Positions 39,008-49,631 of a stretch of 64,000 bases of DNA are shown here, in pieces. Origin of the DNA: Pigmentibacter ruber (GTDB taxonomy: Bacteria; Bdellovibrionota_B; Oligoflexia; Silvanigrellales; Silvanigrellaceae); contig NZ_WSSC01000002.1 of assembly GCF_009792895.1 (NCBI RefSeq), positions 62,001 to 126,000 on the forward strand, written 5' to 3'. Under the pieces are notes generated by a model. It worked only from the letters and a program-made list of their open reading frames with translations, searched no databases and was not told the DNA's origin. The position numbers and the translations under genes were made by a program. Position 1 is the stretch's first letter; each line of letters opens with the position of its first letter.

Positions 39008-39706
39008 TTAAATTACAGGACAATTTTTCAAAGCTAAATTAAATTGTTTTATGATATTAGGATTATTTTTAATATATTTTTTAGAAAAATAAAAAACTAA
39101 AGCATTATTCGAGTGAAAAATAAATTTAAAATGTTCTTTATTTACTAAGTTATTTTTAAAAACTTCTAAAGTAGGCTCTTCAGGTGTCAGAAAAGCATCA
39201 AAACGTTTTGCGCGCAGCATTTCAAATAATTGAATAAGTTCTTTTGGGGAAGCTATGACTTTATAGTTTTTCTCGTATAAATAAAATTCAGGTCCCGTCC
39301 CAAATTTTGCCGCTACAGTTGCAGTTGTTAGAAAGTCTGGTTTTGATGGATCTAAATCTGAATTTTTATTTAATACCCAGATCCATTTATAATTTGCTAT
39401 TTTATCGGTTGGTGTTGCATAAGAATTTCTTTCCGTAGTAATTCCAGCAGAATAAAATGCATCAGCTTTATTGTCTTTAACTTGGTCTTGTGCAATTTTC
39501 CAAGGCAAAACTTTTATTGAATATTCTACTTTCATTTTTTTGAGGACACATTTTAAAGTTTCGGTTGCACTTCCTTTTACTTGGCCATTGTCTATAGTTT
39601 GATAAGGAGGCCAATCTTGTGTGTTAATTATAAGTTTTTTTGCATATGTTTCTGTCTTTAAGGTAATAAGTAGAACTATTATTACTAAAAGTGAGAAATG
39701 TTTCAT
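39008..39706 (-). CDS. Periplasmic substrate-binding protein, family 3
   Basis: This is a 232-residue secreted protein: signal peptide about 1-22 (cleavage after TYA), then IINTQDWPPYQTIDNG, GSATETLKCVLKKM and FYSAGITTERNSYATP. These are typical of amino-acid-type SBP_bac_3 proteins. No permease or ATPase gene is nearby, so it may be an orphan receptor or work with a distant transporter. The ATG has AAAGGA upstream. A decayed relative lies at 15776-16317. Confidence 0.9.
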   Translation of the reverse strand: MKHFSLLVIIVLLITLKTETYAKKLIINTQDWPPYQTIDNGQVKGSATETLKCVLKKMKVEYSIKVLPWKIAQDQVKDNKADAFYSAGITTERNSYATPTDKIANYKWIWVLNKNSDLDPSKPDFLTTATVAAKFGTGPEFYLYEKNYKVIASPKELIQLFEMLRAKRFDAFLTPEEPTLEVFKNNLVNKEHFKFIFHSNNALVFYFSKKYIKNNPNIIKQFNLALKNCPVI

Positions 39707-39871
39707 GTCTTATCCTTTGATAGTAGATAAGAAAGCTTAGCATAATTCATTTCGTTTGCTAAATTTTTTAGAATATTTAAATGCTGTGCTATAGTAGCCT
39801 AGTTAAAGATATTTTTATAAGATTTATTTATTTTAATAATCTTAAAAAATTATTCAGGAAAGGAAATTTAA

Positions 39872-40813
39872 ATGCTGTTTCAATCTTTATCTAGCAGTGC
39901 TAGAGACAATATTTTTATGCGAGCTAAAGGAAAAACGATATCATTACCAGAAGGAAATGATGAGAGGGTTGTAAAAGCAGCTGAAATTTTAAAAAGAGAA
40001 TTAAATATTCAATCTTATTTAGGCAATGAGCAAGAAGCTGAAAATAATAAACAAAAAACGTTGGGTGTAATGCAGAAAATTGCTGAGAAAAAAGGAAAAC
40101 CTTTATCAGATAAAATTCTTCCTTTCATTGGCGACACAACCTTTGAAGGTGGTGCAAAGCTCTATTTGGGAGAAGTCGATGCAGTTGTTTCTGGTTGTGT
40201 AAACTCTACAGCTCACGTCATTCGTGCAGCTCTGAGTACAGTTGGCTTAAAACCTCAAACTAAAGTAATTACAAGTGCTTTTTTATTAGCCTTGCCGAAA
40301 CCAACTTCTGGTGGAGAGGGCTTAGTCTTATTTGCAGACTGTGGAGTCATACCGCAGCCAAACAGTGCAGAGTTGGTTGATATCGCTTATCTAGGGCAAG
40401 AAGCATTTGCCTTTTGGAGTGGACAAATTCCGCATGTTTCTTTTTTAAGTTTTTCTACAGTTGGCAGCGCTGAACATCCTGATGTTGAAAAAGTTAGAAA
40501 TGCTTTTAAATCATTTTCAGAAAAGTATCCAAATATCATTGCTGATGGAGAAGTTCAGTTTGATACAGCATGTGTTCCAAGCGTTGCAAAAAGGAAAAAC
40601 CCGCACGGAAAAGTACAAGGGAAAACAAATGTTTTTGTATTTCCTGATCTAGATGCAGGGAATATAGGCTATAAAATAACTCAAAGAATTGGGGGCGCAG
40701 AAGCTTGGGGACCTATTTTATTAGGGTCTGCTAAACCTTTTTCTGACTTATCCAGAGGAGCTTCAGCAGAAGATATCGCACATGTTGCTGCTCTAACCTT
40801 AGCATTAAGTTAA
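39872..40813 (+). CDS. pta: Phosphate acetyltransferase
   Basis: Pta interconverts acetyl-CoA and acetyl phosphate. The 313-residue protein is the short form (catalytic PTA_PTB domain only, no N-terminal DRTGG part). Typical segments are ISLPEGNDERVVKAAE, VDAVVSGCVNSTAHVIRAAL and VFPDLDAGNIGYKITQR near the end. ackA, the partner enzyme, lies 0.7 kb further on the opposite strand; the two make ATP and acetate from acetyl-CoA. AGGAAAGGAA precedes the ATG. The stop overlaps a convergent ORFan by nine bases. Confidence 0.96.
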   Translation: MLFQSLSSSARDNIFMRAKGKTISLPEGNDERVVKAAEILKRELNIQSYLGNEQEAENNKQKTLGVMQKIAEKKGKPLSDKILPFIGDTTFEGGAKLYLGEVDAVVSGCVNSTAHVIRAALSTVGLKPQTKVITSAFLLALPKPTSGGEGLVLFADCGVIPQPNSAELVDIAYLGQEAFAFWSGQIPHVSFLSFSTVGSAEHPDVEKVRNAFKSFSEKYPNIIADGEVQFDTACVPSVAKRKNPHGKVQGKTNVFVFPDLDAGNIGYKITQRIGGAEAWGPILLGSAKPFSDLSRGASAEDIAHVAALTLALS

Positions 40814-41380
40814 TGGCATTCCATTTAAATTAAGTATTTCTTCTGATAACTTCTTCAAACAAGTTTGATCTATCTGCTGATTTATACTGTTTGGCTCTGT
40901 TATAAATTCTATTTGTAACTTTTGATTAGAAATAAAAAAATATTTCTTATTTTTAAATATACTTTTATCGACAAACCAATTGAATTTAACATTAAATTGG
41001 TATTCAAAATTTTCAGCAGAATCTAAAAAAGATTTTTCGATAGAAAAAGGATTTGTTACATATTTAAGTTTATTTTTGGTTATGTGACAAATAACTATTG
41101 TTGTTGCACTGCCTGAGTTTAAATTCAAACTGCTATATTCAACAGAAAAATTACCCCTGCTAATAAAATATTCATTAAAGAATGTTGAATATGACATACA
41201 TTTTTTATTATACGGGCTTTCAAAAATACATGCTGATTCTATATTTTTTTTAAGGTCATCAAAGTTATTCGGTACATTGTTATTTAAGTAAGCGTTAATA
41301 TTGTTAGCATATAATTTAGCACAGAAAAAAAGTGCTAAAATTAATAAACTTTTGAGGACAAAATGAATATTCTGTTTCAT
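40805..41380 (-). CDS. Hypothetical secreted protein
   Basis: I do not recognise this 191-residue protein. The start at ATG 41380 follows GAGG; a TTG at 41392 opens the frame slightly earlier. A signal peptide (about 1-25, cleavage after LYA) is followed by a mature domain with four cysteines, which may form two disulfides in the periplasm. It lies between pta and ackA but shows no link with acetate metabolism. Confidence 0.75.
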   Translation of the reverse strand: MKQNIHFVLKSLLILALFFCAKLYANNINAYLNNNVPNNFDDLKKNIESACIFESPYNKKCMSYSTFFNEYFISRGNFSVEYSSLNLNSGSATTIVICHITKNKLKYVTNPFSIEKSFLDSAENFEYQFNVKFNWFVDKSIFKNKKYFFISNQKLQIEFITEPNSINQQIDQTCLKKLSEEILNLNGMPLT

Positions 41381-41533
41381 AAAACACCTCAAATGAGTTA
41401 TTCTAAAAGTTAAAATAAAAATTAAACAAGATTTAAATTAAATAATGGTAACAAAAGAGGGCTTCAGAAAATATCAAAGACATTTAATAAGTTAGCAGAT
41501 TAAATGTCTAAATGCAAAGATTAATGAAAATTT

Positions 41534-42778
41534 TTAAAATGCAGGTAAACCGTTCACACAACGAAAAGTGTCGCGAGCGATCATCAATTCTTCATTTGTA
41601 GGAATAACCCAAGCTTTTACTTTACTATTTGGAGTAGAAATATCTCCTTCAACTCCTAAACATTTTTCTTTATTTGCTTGCTCATTTAATTCAATACCTA
41701 AAAACTGGAGTCCTTCGCAGATTCTTCTCCGAACTTCCGAAGAGTTTTCACCTATACCACCAGTGAAAATAATAGCATCTGCACCACCCATTTCAGCTAA
41801 ATAAGCGCCTAAATAATGTTTAATGCGCATGGTAAACATATCGATAGCTAAAGTAGCACGTCTATCATGATGTTCTCTTTCTTCATCAAGCAATTCTCGC
41901 ATGTCGTTTGTTAAACCAGAAATTCCTAGTAAACCAGATGCTTTATTTAAAAGAATATCTATATCTGATAAAGTAATTCCTTCTTTATGAGCAAGATATT
42001 CAGGAATTGATGCATCAATGTCTCCAGCTCTTGTTCCCATAATTAAACCAGCTAATGGCGTGAATCCCATAGATGTATTAAAGGATTTTCCTTCTTTGAT
42101 AGAGCAAATTGAGCATCCATTTCCTAAATGCACTGTAATTATGTTTACTTTATCTCGTTCAATACCTACTTTTTTGCGATAATGATAACTTACATAGCGG
42201 TGAGATAATCCATGGAAACCATACTTCCGAATACGATACCGACGATAATATTGATATGGTAGGGCGTAAAGATAGTTTACTTCAGGAATGGTTGAGTGAA
42301 AAGCAGTATCAAACACAACAGCGTGTGGAACTTTTTCACCAAATAATGCTAATGTTGCTTGAATTCCTTTTAAGTTAGCAGGATTGTGGAGAGGTGCTAA
42401 ATCAATACAATCTTCAATACTTTTTAAAACAGTTTTATCAACTAATACAGATTTTGAGAATTTTTCACCACCGTGGACTACTCTGTGTCCAATAGCATGA
42501 ATATCTGATAATGAAAAAATTCCATCTAAATTAAGCGTGCCAGAAGTAATTTTTTTGAATATATAATCTAATGCTGCAGAATGATCGCGTATTGCCACTG
42601 ACTCTTTTATTTCAATACCATTTGGGACCGAAATTTTTGCAAGTGCTTGTGTACCAATTCTATCTATTAACCCTTTGAGTTTAATTTTGTCTGTAGAACT
42701 GTCTATAAGTGTTTGATCTGTTTCTATTATTTGAAATTTAAGGGAAGAACTTCCACTATTGATAACAAGAATATTCAT
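41534..42778 (-). CDS. ackA: Acetate kinase
   Basis: AckA makes ATP and acetate from acetyl phosphate. The 414-residue form from ATG 42778 begins ILVINSGSSSLKFQ, the family signature; GGGAGAAG lies upstream. FDTAFHSTIP, HLGNGCSICSI and GGIGENSSEVRR are intact, and the C-terminal IPTNEELMIARD is standard. The open frame extends to 42835 without family support. pta is nearby in convergent orientation, not in the same operon. Confidence 0.97.
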   Translation of the reverse strand: MNILVINSGSSSLKFQIIETDQTLIDSSTDKIKLKGLIDRIGTQALAKISVPNGIEIKESVAIRDHSAALDYIFKKITSGTLNLDGIFSLSDIHAIGHRVVHGGEKFSKSVLVDKTVLKSIEDCIDLAPLHNPANLKGIQATLALFGEKVPHAVVFDTAFHSTIPEVNYLYALPYQYYRRYRIRKYGFHGLSHRYVSYHYRKKVGIERDKVNIITVHLGNGCSICSIKEGKSFNTSMGFTPLAGLIMGTRAGDIDASIPEYLAHKEGITLSDIDILLNKASGLLGISGLTNDMRELLDEEREHHDRRATLAIDMFTMRIKHYLGAYLAEMGGADAIIFTGGIGENSSEVRRRICEGLQFLGIELNEQANKEKCLGVEGDISTPNSKVKAWVIPTNEELMIARDTFRCVNGLPAF

Positions 42779-42970
42779 TATAAGACTTCTCCCTATGTTG
42801 CGAAAATGAAAATAAGCCTTAAAGCACAAGCCCATTGTCGGCTAGAGCTATATCGTAATTTCAGGGTTTAAAGGAAAGAAAAATATTTATCTATTTTTTC
42901 TTAGAGAAAAAATTTTAGTCAATATTTTGTTTGAGATAAAAGGGTGGAAAAGAATAATTTTATTTTTATT

Positions 42971-43855
42971 TTAAACTTGATCTTTTATTTTTGTTTCTAC
43001 TAGTTTAGCTAACGCGGCACTGCGTTCTGAAGCGGTTACGACAGCTGAAATGAGCATGGGTCTTAAGCCAAATTTTTCCAATTCATGAATAGCGCTAATT
43101 GTAGTTCCGCCAGGTGTAGTCACTTGGTCGCGCAAAACAGCAGGATGTATTTTTGTTTCTTGAACAAGTTTTGCAGCACCTAATACAGTTTGCGTTGCAA
43201 GTTCTATCGAAAGCTGTCGAGATAATCCCATTTTAACCCCTCCATCTGCCATGGCTTCAATTACCATGTAGATGTAGGCTGGACCACTACCACTCAACCC
43301 AGTAACAGCATCTAGTTGATCTTCATTTGTAATCCAAGTTTTTCCCACTGCATCAAAAATAATTTTGGCTCGTTCCAAAAAATGTTTTGGAGTTTTTTTG
43401 CTGCCACTAATTACGGTTGCAGAGCAATCGATTGTTGCAGCAATATTTGGCATGCTCCGTACAACAGGGCATTCTTCTGAAAAGTATTTATGAATAACGT
43501 CTGTAGGAGTTCCTGCAAGAACTGAAATAATCAAAGGAAAATTCTGATTATTTAGAAAAACAGACTTCCAACGTTCAATGGCTTCAATAAAATTTTGTGG
43601 TTTAACCGATAATATAATGGTATCATTTTCATTTAGAAATAAACTATTTTTTAAATTAGGGATACTATCATAATTTAAATATGTAATTTTGTTAAAATCT
43701 AGTCCTTCGGGAAATTCTTCATGAGCGGGCAGTTCTCCCCTATCACAAACGTATATTTCGACTTCATGGCCTGTGATTTGTAGCCCTCTCACAAGAGCTT
43801 TACCTATATTTCCAAAACCAATTACAACAATTTTTCCTGAAAGAATTTTGCTCAA
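42971..43855 (-). CDS. proC: Pyrroline-5-carboxylate reductase
   Basis: ProC catalyses the last step of proline synthesis. VVIGFGNIGKALVRGL at the start is the NAD(P)H site, and GLSGSGPAYIYMVIEAMAD plus RDQVTTPGGTT form the substrate and dimer signature. The length is 294 residues. I chose the TTG start at 43855 because AGGAGGAG stands five bases before it; the frame extends to an ATG at 43912 with no ribosome site. It is divergent from the SCO gene. Confidence 0.95.
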   Translation of the reverse strand: MSKILSGKIVVIGFGNIGKALVRGLQITGHEVEIYVCDRGELPAHEEFPEGLDFNKITYLNYDSIPNLKNSLFLNENDTIILSVKPQNFIEAIERWKSVFLNNQNFPLIISVLAGTPTDVIHKYFSEECPVVRSMPNIAATIDCSATVISGSKKTPKHFLERAKIIFDAVGKTWITNEDQLDAVTGLSGSGPAYIYMVIEAMADGGVKMGLSRQLSIELATQTVLGAAKLVQETKIHPAVLRDQVTTPGGTTISAIHELEKFGLRPMLISAVVTASERSAALAKLVETKIKDQV

Positions 43856-43954
43856 AGTAGCTCCTCCTATTATAACAAATTTGATTCTAATGGTATCAAC
43901 TGTGAAGAGCAACGATTTATCATCTGTTAAACTCTTTAAAAGGGAAAATTTTGT

Positions 43955-44695
43955 ATGTCCAAAAAAATAAATCTACTGCAAAAAAACAAAAGTATTTTAA
44001 ATCTCATTATATCTGGAATGATATTATTTTCATTTCAACTTAAAATTAATGCTGAAACTTTAGTGCAAGAAAAACAAGGGGAAATTTACGAAAAATTAAA
44101 TACAAAATTAGATTTATCATTAAAATTTAAAGATCAATCTGGAAATACAGTTTTTTTTAGTGATTTATTAAAAAATGAAAAGGTATTAATTCTTACACTC
44201 AACTATTATAAATGTACGACAATGTGTGCTTTACAATTTGTTAATTTAGCTGATTCTCTTAAAAAACTTGGTTGGAAAATTGGTGAAGGTTTTAGAATAG
44301 CAACAGTTAGTTTTGATCCAAAAGATACTGTAGAAATTGCAGCTGAAAAACATAAAGTCTGGGTACCTAAGACTGGGCAAGAGTCAGCTAAATGGGATTT
44401 TTTAGTTGCTGATGAAGATTCAATTAAAAAGTTAACTAAACAATTAAATTTTTATTATGAATATGAACCTAGAACGGGAGAATATTCTCATGCAGCGGCT
44501 TTGTTTTTTATAAAAAAAGATGGAACATTTTATCGCTACTTATATGGAATAGTGTATGAGCCAAAAGAAATAAAACAAGCAATTATTGAAACAAGTTCTG
44601 GCGAGTTGGGTTCATTTATTGAGAAAATTATGACTAAGTTTAGCAAATATAAAGAACAAAATGGTAAATATGTTTCTATTTTAAATAATCAATAA
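43955..44695 (+). CDS. SCO1/SenC-family copper-binding thioredoxin-like protein
   Basis: SCO proteins deliver copper to cytochrome c oxidase or act as thiol reductants. The 246-residue protein has an N-terminal hydrophobic segment (about 14-33), the copper ligands C87 and C91 (KCTTMC), and H179 in [10 protein letters not shown], with a thioredoxin fold between. It should be anchored in, or exported across, the inner membrane. No oxidase subunit gene lies in this window. It converges with the chemoreceptor gene; their ends overlap by seven bases. Confidence 0.92.
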   Translation: MSKKINLLQKNKSILNLIISGMILFSFQLKINAETLVQEKQGEIYEKLNTKLDLSLKFKDQSGNTVFFSDLLKNEKVLILTLNYYKCTTMCALQFVNLADSLKKLGWKIGEGFRIATVSFDPKDTVEIAAEKHKVWVPKTGQESAKWDFLVADEDSIKKLTKQLNFYYEYEPRTGEYSHAAALFFIKKDGTFYRYLYGIVYEPKEIKQAIIETSSGELGSFIEKIMTKFSKYKEQNGKYVSILNNQ

Positions 44696-46191
44696 CCACT
44701 AATTAATTTCTCTATATCTTTTGAAGCAAATTCTAATTTATTTCCTTGTTCTACTAAATTTTCTGAACAATTACTTGTTACTCCAATAGATTTTTGAATA
44801 TTGGTAGTGGAACGTTCTATATTTTCCATTGCACTAGATACTTGTTTAATACCTATTTCTTGTTCTTGTGTAGCCATAGTAATTTTTTCAATAAAATTAG
44901 AGAGAGATGAAATATTTTCTGAGATATCTTCAAACGATTTTTGCGCATTATTTGTTACTTCTTTTACATCATCAACTCTTTTTTTAGTTTGATCTATAAT
45001 TCTAGAAACTTGTTCTTCGCTTTTTGAGATTAAATCTTGAATTTCTTTTGATGATTTTCCACTTATTTTAGCTAAATTGCCGACTTCTTCTGCAACAACT
45101 GCAAAGCCTTTTCCTTGCTCACCAGCCCTTGCCGACTCAATAGAAGCATTGAGAGAAAGTAATTCAGTTTTTGAAACTATATCGTTTATTACTGCAGTTT
45201 TCGTATTTATTTGGGTTATTATTTGACTTATTTCTTGTAATTGTTCATTAGATTTATGAATTTCTTCCATTGCTGTGACTAAATTTGACATGATTAATTT
45301 GCCACTCTCTGCTCTTTCTAAAGAGCTTTTAGAGACATCAAATAATTCTCGTGTATTTAATGTTGTATTATTTACTGTTGAATTCATTTGATTGATTGCT
45401 GCAGTAGTATCATGAATAGAATGAGATTGTTCATTAATAGCTGAATTAAGGGAATCTGAGCTATCTTTTAAAGAACTAACAACAGTAGTAATTTCTTTGG
45501 AACGGTTAAAAAGATCTGTACTTAGTTTTTTAAAACTTCTATTTAATCTTATTGTAAAAACAAAGCTAATAATTGAAATTGTAATTGTTAATAAAAGTAA
45601 TGTAAAAAGTCCTGCAAAATATATTTTTTCTTTGAATTGAGCTGTAGTATGAAGTTCTAATGTTTTTTTTCTATTTCCAGCTAATATTTCACTTAGAATA
45701 TCATTAATATTTAAAAAAGCATCTTCAGTTTTTAATATTTGAGCGTTAATTTCTTCTCGCTTTAGTTTAGCTTCTTGCATGTTTTTTAAAATTAAAGTCA
45801 AATTTTCTTTAATTGTTTTCCATTGATCCTTTAATTTGTTAAATTTAGTATTGTCTTCTGCAGTAAATTTACTTTCAGCAGCAAATTTATCCAAATTTTG
45901 TTCGAATGTTTTAATAGAATCATTTGCATCTTTTATAGGAGCAGCTGCGACAGGTTTCCCTTCAGCATAAGGTTCAAATGCTACTCGTACTGCAACTTGA
46001 ATATCAGATTTTACAATTAAGGATTGATTTAACCAATGTGAGGACTCATTTGAAGAAAGTTGTTCAATTATTAAATTACTAGAATGAATTCCAAATTGGG
46101 CGACGGCACTAACAAGTAACAAAAATAATGCTAGAGTGCCATTTAAAAGGTTTAATTTTGCTTTTAAAGAAAGTTTATTTAAAATCTTCAT
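44689..46191 (-). CDS. Methyl-accepting chemotaxis protein
   Basis: This 500-residue chemoreceptor has TM1 at about 12-34, a periplasmic four-helix-type sensor to about residue 185, TM2 at about 190-212, and a cytoplasmic signalling part. The hairpin tip is recognisable from [20 protein letters not shown] and [18 protein letters not shown] near residues 350-385. There seems to be little HAMP sequence. No terminal CheR-tether pentapeptide is present. The ligand is unknown. A small Cys-rich secreted protein lies upstream on the same strand. Confidence 0.95.
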   Translation of the reverse strand: MKILNKLSLKAKLNLLNGTLALFLLLVSAVAQFGIHSSNLIIEQLSSNESSHWLNQSLIVKSDIQVAVRVAFEPYAEGKPVAAAPIKDANDSIKTFEQNLDKFAAESKFTAEDNTKFNKLKDQWKTIKENLTLILKNMQEAKLKREEINAQILKTEDAFLNINDILSEILAGNRKKTLELHTTAQFKEKIYFAGLFTLLLLTITISIISFVFTIRLNRSFKKLSTDLFNRSKEITTVVSSLKDSSDSLNSAINEQSHSIHDTTAAINQMNSTVNNTTLNTRELFDVSKSSLERAESGKLIMSNLVTAMEEIHKSNEQLQEISQIITQINTKTAVINDIVSKTELLSLNASIESARAGEQGKGFAVVAEEVGNLAKISGKSSKEIQDLISKSEEQVSRIIDQTKKRVDDVKEVTNNAQKSFEDISENISSLSNFIEKITMATQEQEIGIKQVSSAMENIERSTTNIQKSIGVTSNCSENLVEQGNKLEFASKDIEKLISGY

Positions 46192-46230
46192 GAATTTCCG
46201 ATTTGTTTTAGAAAAACCAAAATTTAAATT

Positions 46231-46581
46231 TTAGCACTTATTAAAGTCAGGCCGTCCTGGGTCGCAAAAATTTTTTCCACCTTCAACAGGCGCGCCATCA
46301 AAATCAGCTGTAATTTTTTTTGCTTTTGTCTGTTTTTGTCTAGCAGCAACGTTATCACAAGCTTCCAAAGCTGCTTTTGCACACGCGTCTGCGCTTCCTG
46401 TTTTTTTGGTTTCATCGCAACTAGGCTTTCCACCACATTTTGCATAGCTATCTTTTTCCATTCCTGGGCAAGCTTCACGTGTAACATGAATGGTGCAGGT
46501 TCCTGCATAGCTCAACTCACATGTTATGAATGCAATCAAAACAAAAAATACTTTGATAAGAAGTGAATTTATGGGATGCAT
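46231..46581 (-). CDS. Small secreted cysteine-rich protein, unknown
   Basis: The 116-residue protein has a signal peptide (about 1-26, cleavage after SYA) and a mature part of 90 residues with eight cysteines, enough for four disulfides. It is rich in Ala, Lys and Asp. Its codons use more G and C than its neighbours, and no family comes to mind. GGAGAATA precedes the ATG. The chemoreceptor follows 40 bases downstream; a functional link is not shown. Confidence 0.75.
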   Translation of the reverse strand: MHPINSLLIKVFFVLIAFITCELSYAGTCTIHVTREACPGMEKDSYAKCGGKPSCDETKKTGSADACAKAALEACDNVAARQKQTKAKKITADFDGAPVEGGKNFCDPGRPDFNKC

Positions 46582-46913
46582 AATTATTCTCCTGAGTGAA
46601 GGCTTAAAATTTATTTTACCATAAGCTATTATTGAACAGTGTTAACTAAATTTTATAAAATATGCTTAGTGTCAAAAAAATTTGTTGCAAATCTTCCCTA
46701 TAAATACTCTCCTTTTTTTCCAAATAATTTTGTATAATCTCTTTCTTTCCAATAATTAAAATAACTATTAACTGACTATTCAATTGTTGTGACTTTGAGT
46801 AATAGCATCAGTTGTTGATTTTTAGAGATAAATTGTATACCTAATCTTGCATAGAGGATCGCTATCCCCTTTGAATTTCTCAATTATATTACATTGTTGA
46901 AAGAAACTTAATT
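46582..46913. other. 332-base spacer before fusA
   Basis: This divergent region holds no open frame of note. On the plus strand TTGTTG followed 18 bases later by TATACC (about 46815-46845) is a possible promoter for the EF-G gene, but the match is weak. A short GGAT/ATCC hairpin lies at about 46856-46866 in the probable leader. Confidence 0.4.
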
Positions 46914-48989
46914 ATGTCTATTAGTAATCTGGAATTAAGAAAATATCGCAATATTGGTATTATGGCACATATTGATGCAGGAAAAACAACTACTTCTGAG
47001 CGAATTTTATACTACACAGGACGTAGCCATAAATTAGGTGAAGTGCATGAAGGTACGGCAACAATGGATTGGATGGTTCAAGAACAGGAAAGAGGAATCA
47101 CAATTACTTCCGCAGCCACAACCACATTTTGGAAAGATCACCGGATTAATTTAATAGACACTCCTGGCCATGTTGATTTTACTGTTGAGGTGGAGCGTTC
47201 GTTGCGCGTACTTGATGGCGCAGTTGCAGTATTTGATGCTGCTAACGGTGTAGAGCCACAGTCTGAAACCGTTTGGAGACAAGCTGATCGCTACAAGGTA
47301 CCAAGGGTTGCTTTTTTAAATAAGATGGATAAAGTTGGTGCAGATCCTGAGATGTGTATTCAATCTATGAAAGAAAAACTAAATGCAAATGTTGCATTTG
47401 CGCAAATTTCATTAGGCGTTGAAAATAGTTTTACTGGGGTCGTCGATCTTGTAAATTTACAAGCTTACGTTTGGCCTTCTGATGACAAAGATACTCAACC
47501 TGTAATCCAAGAAATTCCTGCTCATTTACAAGATGATGCTTTATTATATAGACAAGTCTTAATAGAAAATCTTGCTGATTTTGATGATACCCTTGCCGAA
47601 GCAGTTTTAACAGATGCAAAGGTAACTACTGAGCAAATTAAAAATGCTTTAAGAAAAGCGGTTATAGATTTAAAAATCGTTCCAATTTTTATGGGTTCTT
47701 CTTTTAGAAACAAAGGAATTCAGCCATTACTTGATGCTGTAATCGATTATCTGCCTTCACCTTTAGATTTACCTCCAGTTGAAGGAGTCGAAATAGAAGG
47801 TGTTGTAAAAAGTGGAAAACGCCTTTCTCAAGAAGACGAAGCCTTTTCAGGAATTGTTTTTAAAATAATGACTGATCCTTTTGTTGGAGCTTTATTTTTT
47901 ATGCGCATTTATTCTGGTTCTATTAAAACTGGTGATGCAGTGTTAAATACATTAAAAAATAAAAAAGAACGAGTCACTAAAATTCTTCGTATGCATGCAA
48001 ATGATAGAGAAGAATTACAAGTTGCATCTGCTGGTGAAATTGTAGCTGTAGTAGGTTTAAAATTTGCAACAACAGGTGATACATTATGTGATATAAATGC
48101 TCCAATTGCTTATGAGTCAATGAAGTTTCCTGATCCTGTAATTTCTTTAGCTATAGAACCAAAAAGTAGTGGTGATTTAGATAAATTACAACAAAGTCTA
48201 AATAAATTAGCTCAAGAAGATCCCTCATTAAAAGTTTCTACTAGTGAAGAAACAGGACAAGTTCTTATTTCTGGTATGGGTGAGTTGCATTTACAAATTA
48301 TTGCTGACCGTTTGCTACGTGAATTTAAGGTAAATGCGAATGTTGGAAATCCTCAAGTTTCCTATCGAGAATGTATTTCTATTTCTGCAAAAGCAAGTGA
48401 CTCCTTTAGTAGAACAATTTCTAACAAAACATTTTCTGCTAAAGTTTCACTTGAAATAGAACCAAATAATGAAAAAACTAGTGTAGAAATAGAAGTTCCA
48501 GCTAAATCAATGGTTCCTGCTAGTATTGTAGGAGCTATTAAAGAAGCTTTGCTAGGTTCTGTTGGAAGTGGTACATTATGTGGGTATCCTCTTGTAAATT
48601 TAAAGGTTAAGGTAACCGATTATTCCTTCGATTCTCAAGCAATTGATGATGTTGTTTATAAAGTTGCAGCAAGCAATGCTTTAAGAACGGCATTAAGTGC
48701 AGCAAAACCTGTCATGATGGAACCTATCATGAAAGTTGAAGTGGTTGTTCCTCCTGATTATAGTGGAACTATAGTTTCAGATATCAATAGCAGACGTGGA
48801 CATGTTGCAGGACTTGATTCCAGAGGACACTTACAAGTGGTGCATGCAAATATCCCTTTATCTTGTTTATTTGGGTATGAGACTGATATTCGCTCCTTAT
48901 CCCAAGGAAGAGCAAGCAGTTCAATGCATTTTTCGCATTATGAAGTTCTTCCGAAGAACCTACAAGATAAAATTTTAGGAGTTATCTGA
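46914..48989 (+). CDS. fusA: Elongation factor G, divergent in domain IV
   Basis: This is an EF-G GTPase of 691 residues. The G domain is canonical: AHIDAGKTT (P-loop), QERGITI (switch), DTPGHVDF and NKMDK. Domain IV, which enters the A site during translocation, is unusual. The SGGRGQYGHV-like loop is replaced by [16 protein letters not shown], and the YHDVDSSE loop (with the translocation His) by [10 protein letters not shown]. It is not beside rpsL, rpsG or tuf. It may be a second EF-G, for example one specialised in ribosome recycling, with the main copy elsewhere; this is inference. A cytochrome c gene follows 39 bases later. Confidence 0.9.
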   Translation: MSISNLELRKYRNIGIMAHIDAGKTTTSERILYYTGRSHKLGEVHEGTATMDWMVQEQERGITITSAATTTFWKDHRINLIDTPGHVDFTVEVERSLRVLDGAVAVFDAANGVEPQSETVWRQADRYKVPRVAFLNKMDKVGADPEMCIQSMKEKLNANVAFAQISLGVENSFTGVVDLVNLQAYVWPSDDKDTQPVIQEIPAHLQDDALLYRQVLIENLADFDDTLAEAVLTDAKVTTEQIKNALRKAVIDLKIVPIFMGSSFRNKGIQPLLDAVIDYLPSPLDLPPVEGVEIEGVVKSGKRLSQEDEAFSGIVFKIMTDPFVGALFFMRIYSGSIKTGDAVLNTLKNKKERVTKILRMHANDREELQVASAGEIVAVVGLKFATTGDTLCDINAPIAYESMKFPDPVISLAIEPKSSGDLDKLQQSLNKLAQEDPSLKVSTSEETGQVLISGMGELHLQIIADRLLREFKVNANVGNPQVSYRECISISAKASDSFSRTISNKTFSAKVSLEIEPNNEKTSVEIEVPAKSMVPASIVGAIKEALLGSVGSGTLCGYPLVNLKVKVTDYSFDSQAIDDVVYKVAASNALRTALSAAKPVMMEPIMKVEVVVPPDYSGTIVSDINSRRGHVAGLDSRGHLQVVHANIPLSCLFGYETDIRSLSQGRASSSMHFSHYEVLPKNLQDKILGVI

Positions 48990-49028
48990 GGTTTGAGATA
49001 GCGAAGACACTCATTATAGAGGAATCTT

Positions 49029-49346
49029 ATGAAATTGCTAAAATTAATTTTTATTTTAATCCTATTCATAGATCTTAAAGTTTATGCGGATAAAAATGAT
49101 CAATTACTTACTCAAGGTAAAGCATTATACAATCAACATTGTGTGATGTGTCACGGAGCTTCAGGAGCGGGTGACGGTCCTGTTGGGAGCAATTTATCTA
49201 AGAAAATTCCTCCATTTAAAAAATATAGTGACAAACAGATTATTGATATTTTAAATGGTGGAAAAAGAGATGTTATGCCTGATTATCGAACCACATTAAC
49301 TGCAGAGCAAAAAGAAGCCATAGCAAAATATATAAATTCTTTATAA
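49029..49346 (+). CDS. Small periplasmic c-type cytochrome
   Basis: This class I cytochrome c of 105 residues has a signal peptide (about 1-20, cleavage after VYA), one heme site C38-x2-C41-H42 and the axial Met83 in DVMPDYR. The GASGAGDGPVG loop after the heme site is typical of soluble electron carriers such as cytochrome c6/c55x. It should carry electrons in the periplasm. AGAGGA precedes the ATG. It follows the EF-G gene closely, probably read from the same promoter. Confidence 0.94.
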   Translation: MKLLKLIFILILFIDLKVYADKNDQLLTQGKALYNQHCVMCHGASGAGDGPVGSNLSKKIPPFKKYSDKQIIDILNGGKRDVMPDYRTTLTAEQKEAIAKYINSL

Positions 49347-49410
49347 TTGACTAAATCAATTTTTTAACTTTCCAAATATTTTAAATTTATCATTCAATAA
49401 AATGCTTGTC

Positions 49411-49439
49411 TTGACATGGTATACAAGTGGTTCTAATTT
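49411..49439 (+). promoter_or_regulatory. Candidate sigma-70 promoter of pckA
   Basis: A perfect TTGACA (49411-49416) is followed after exactly 17 bases by TAATTT (49434-49439). The -10 match is only partial. It would give a leader of about 185 bases before pckA. Confidence 0.5.
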
Positions 49440-49631
49440 ATTCGTATTGTACTTTTAACTATTGGACTGTTTTTATATTTTAGAGGAATAATTTAAAAAA
49501 TAAAAATTTTTAAATTTAAAATAAACAACAAAAAAATAGTTAATAAACAATTACTAACTTAGAGGGTATTCATTAGTATTATAAATTATGAAAAACCCAA
49601 TTTATACAATTTTTTTGCGAAGGATTTTTCT

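Noticed and set aside
46224-46508. 94-codon minus-strand frame inside the Cys-rich gene
   Set aside because: The overlapping frame at 46231-46581 has a signal peptide and regular cysteines; this one is its shadow.
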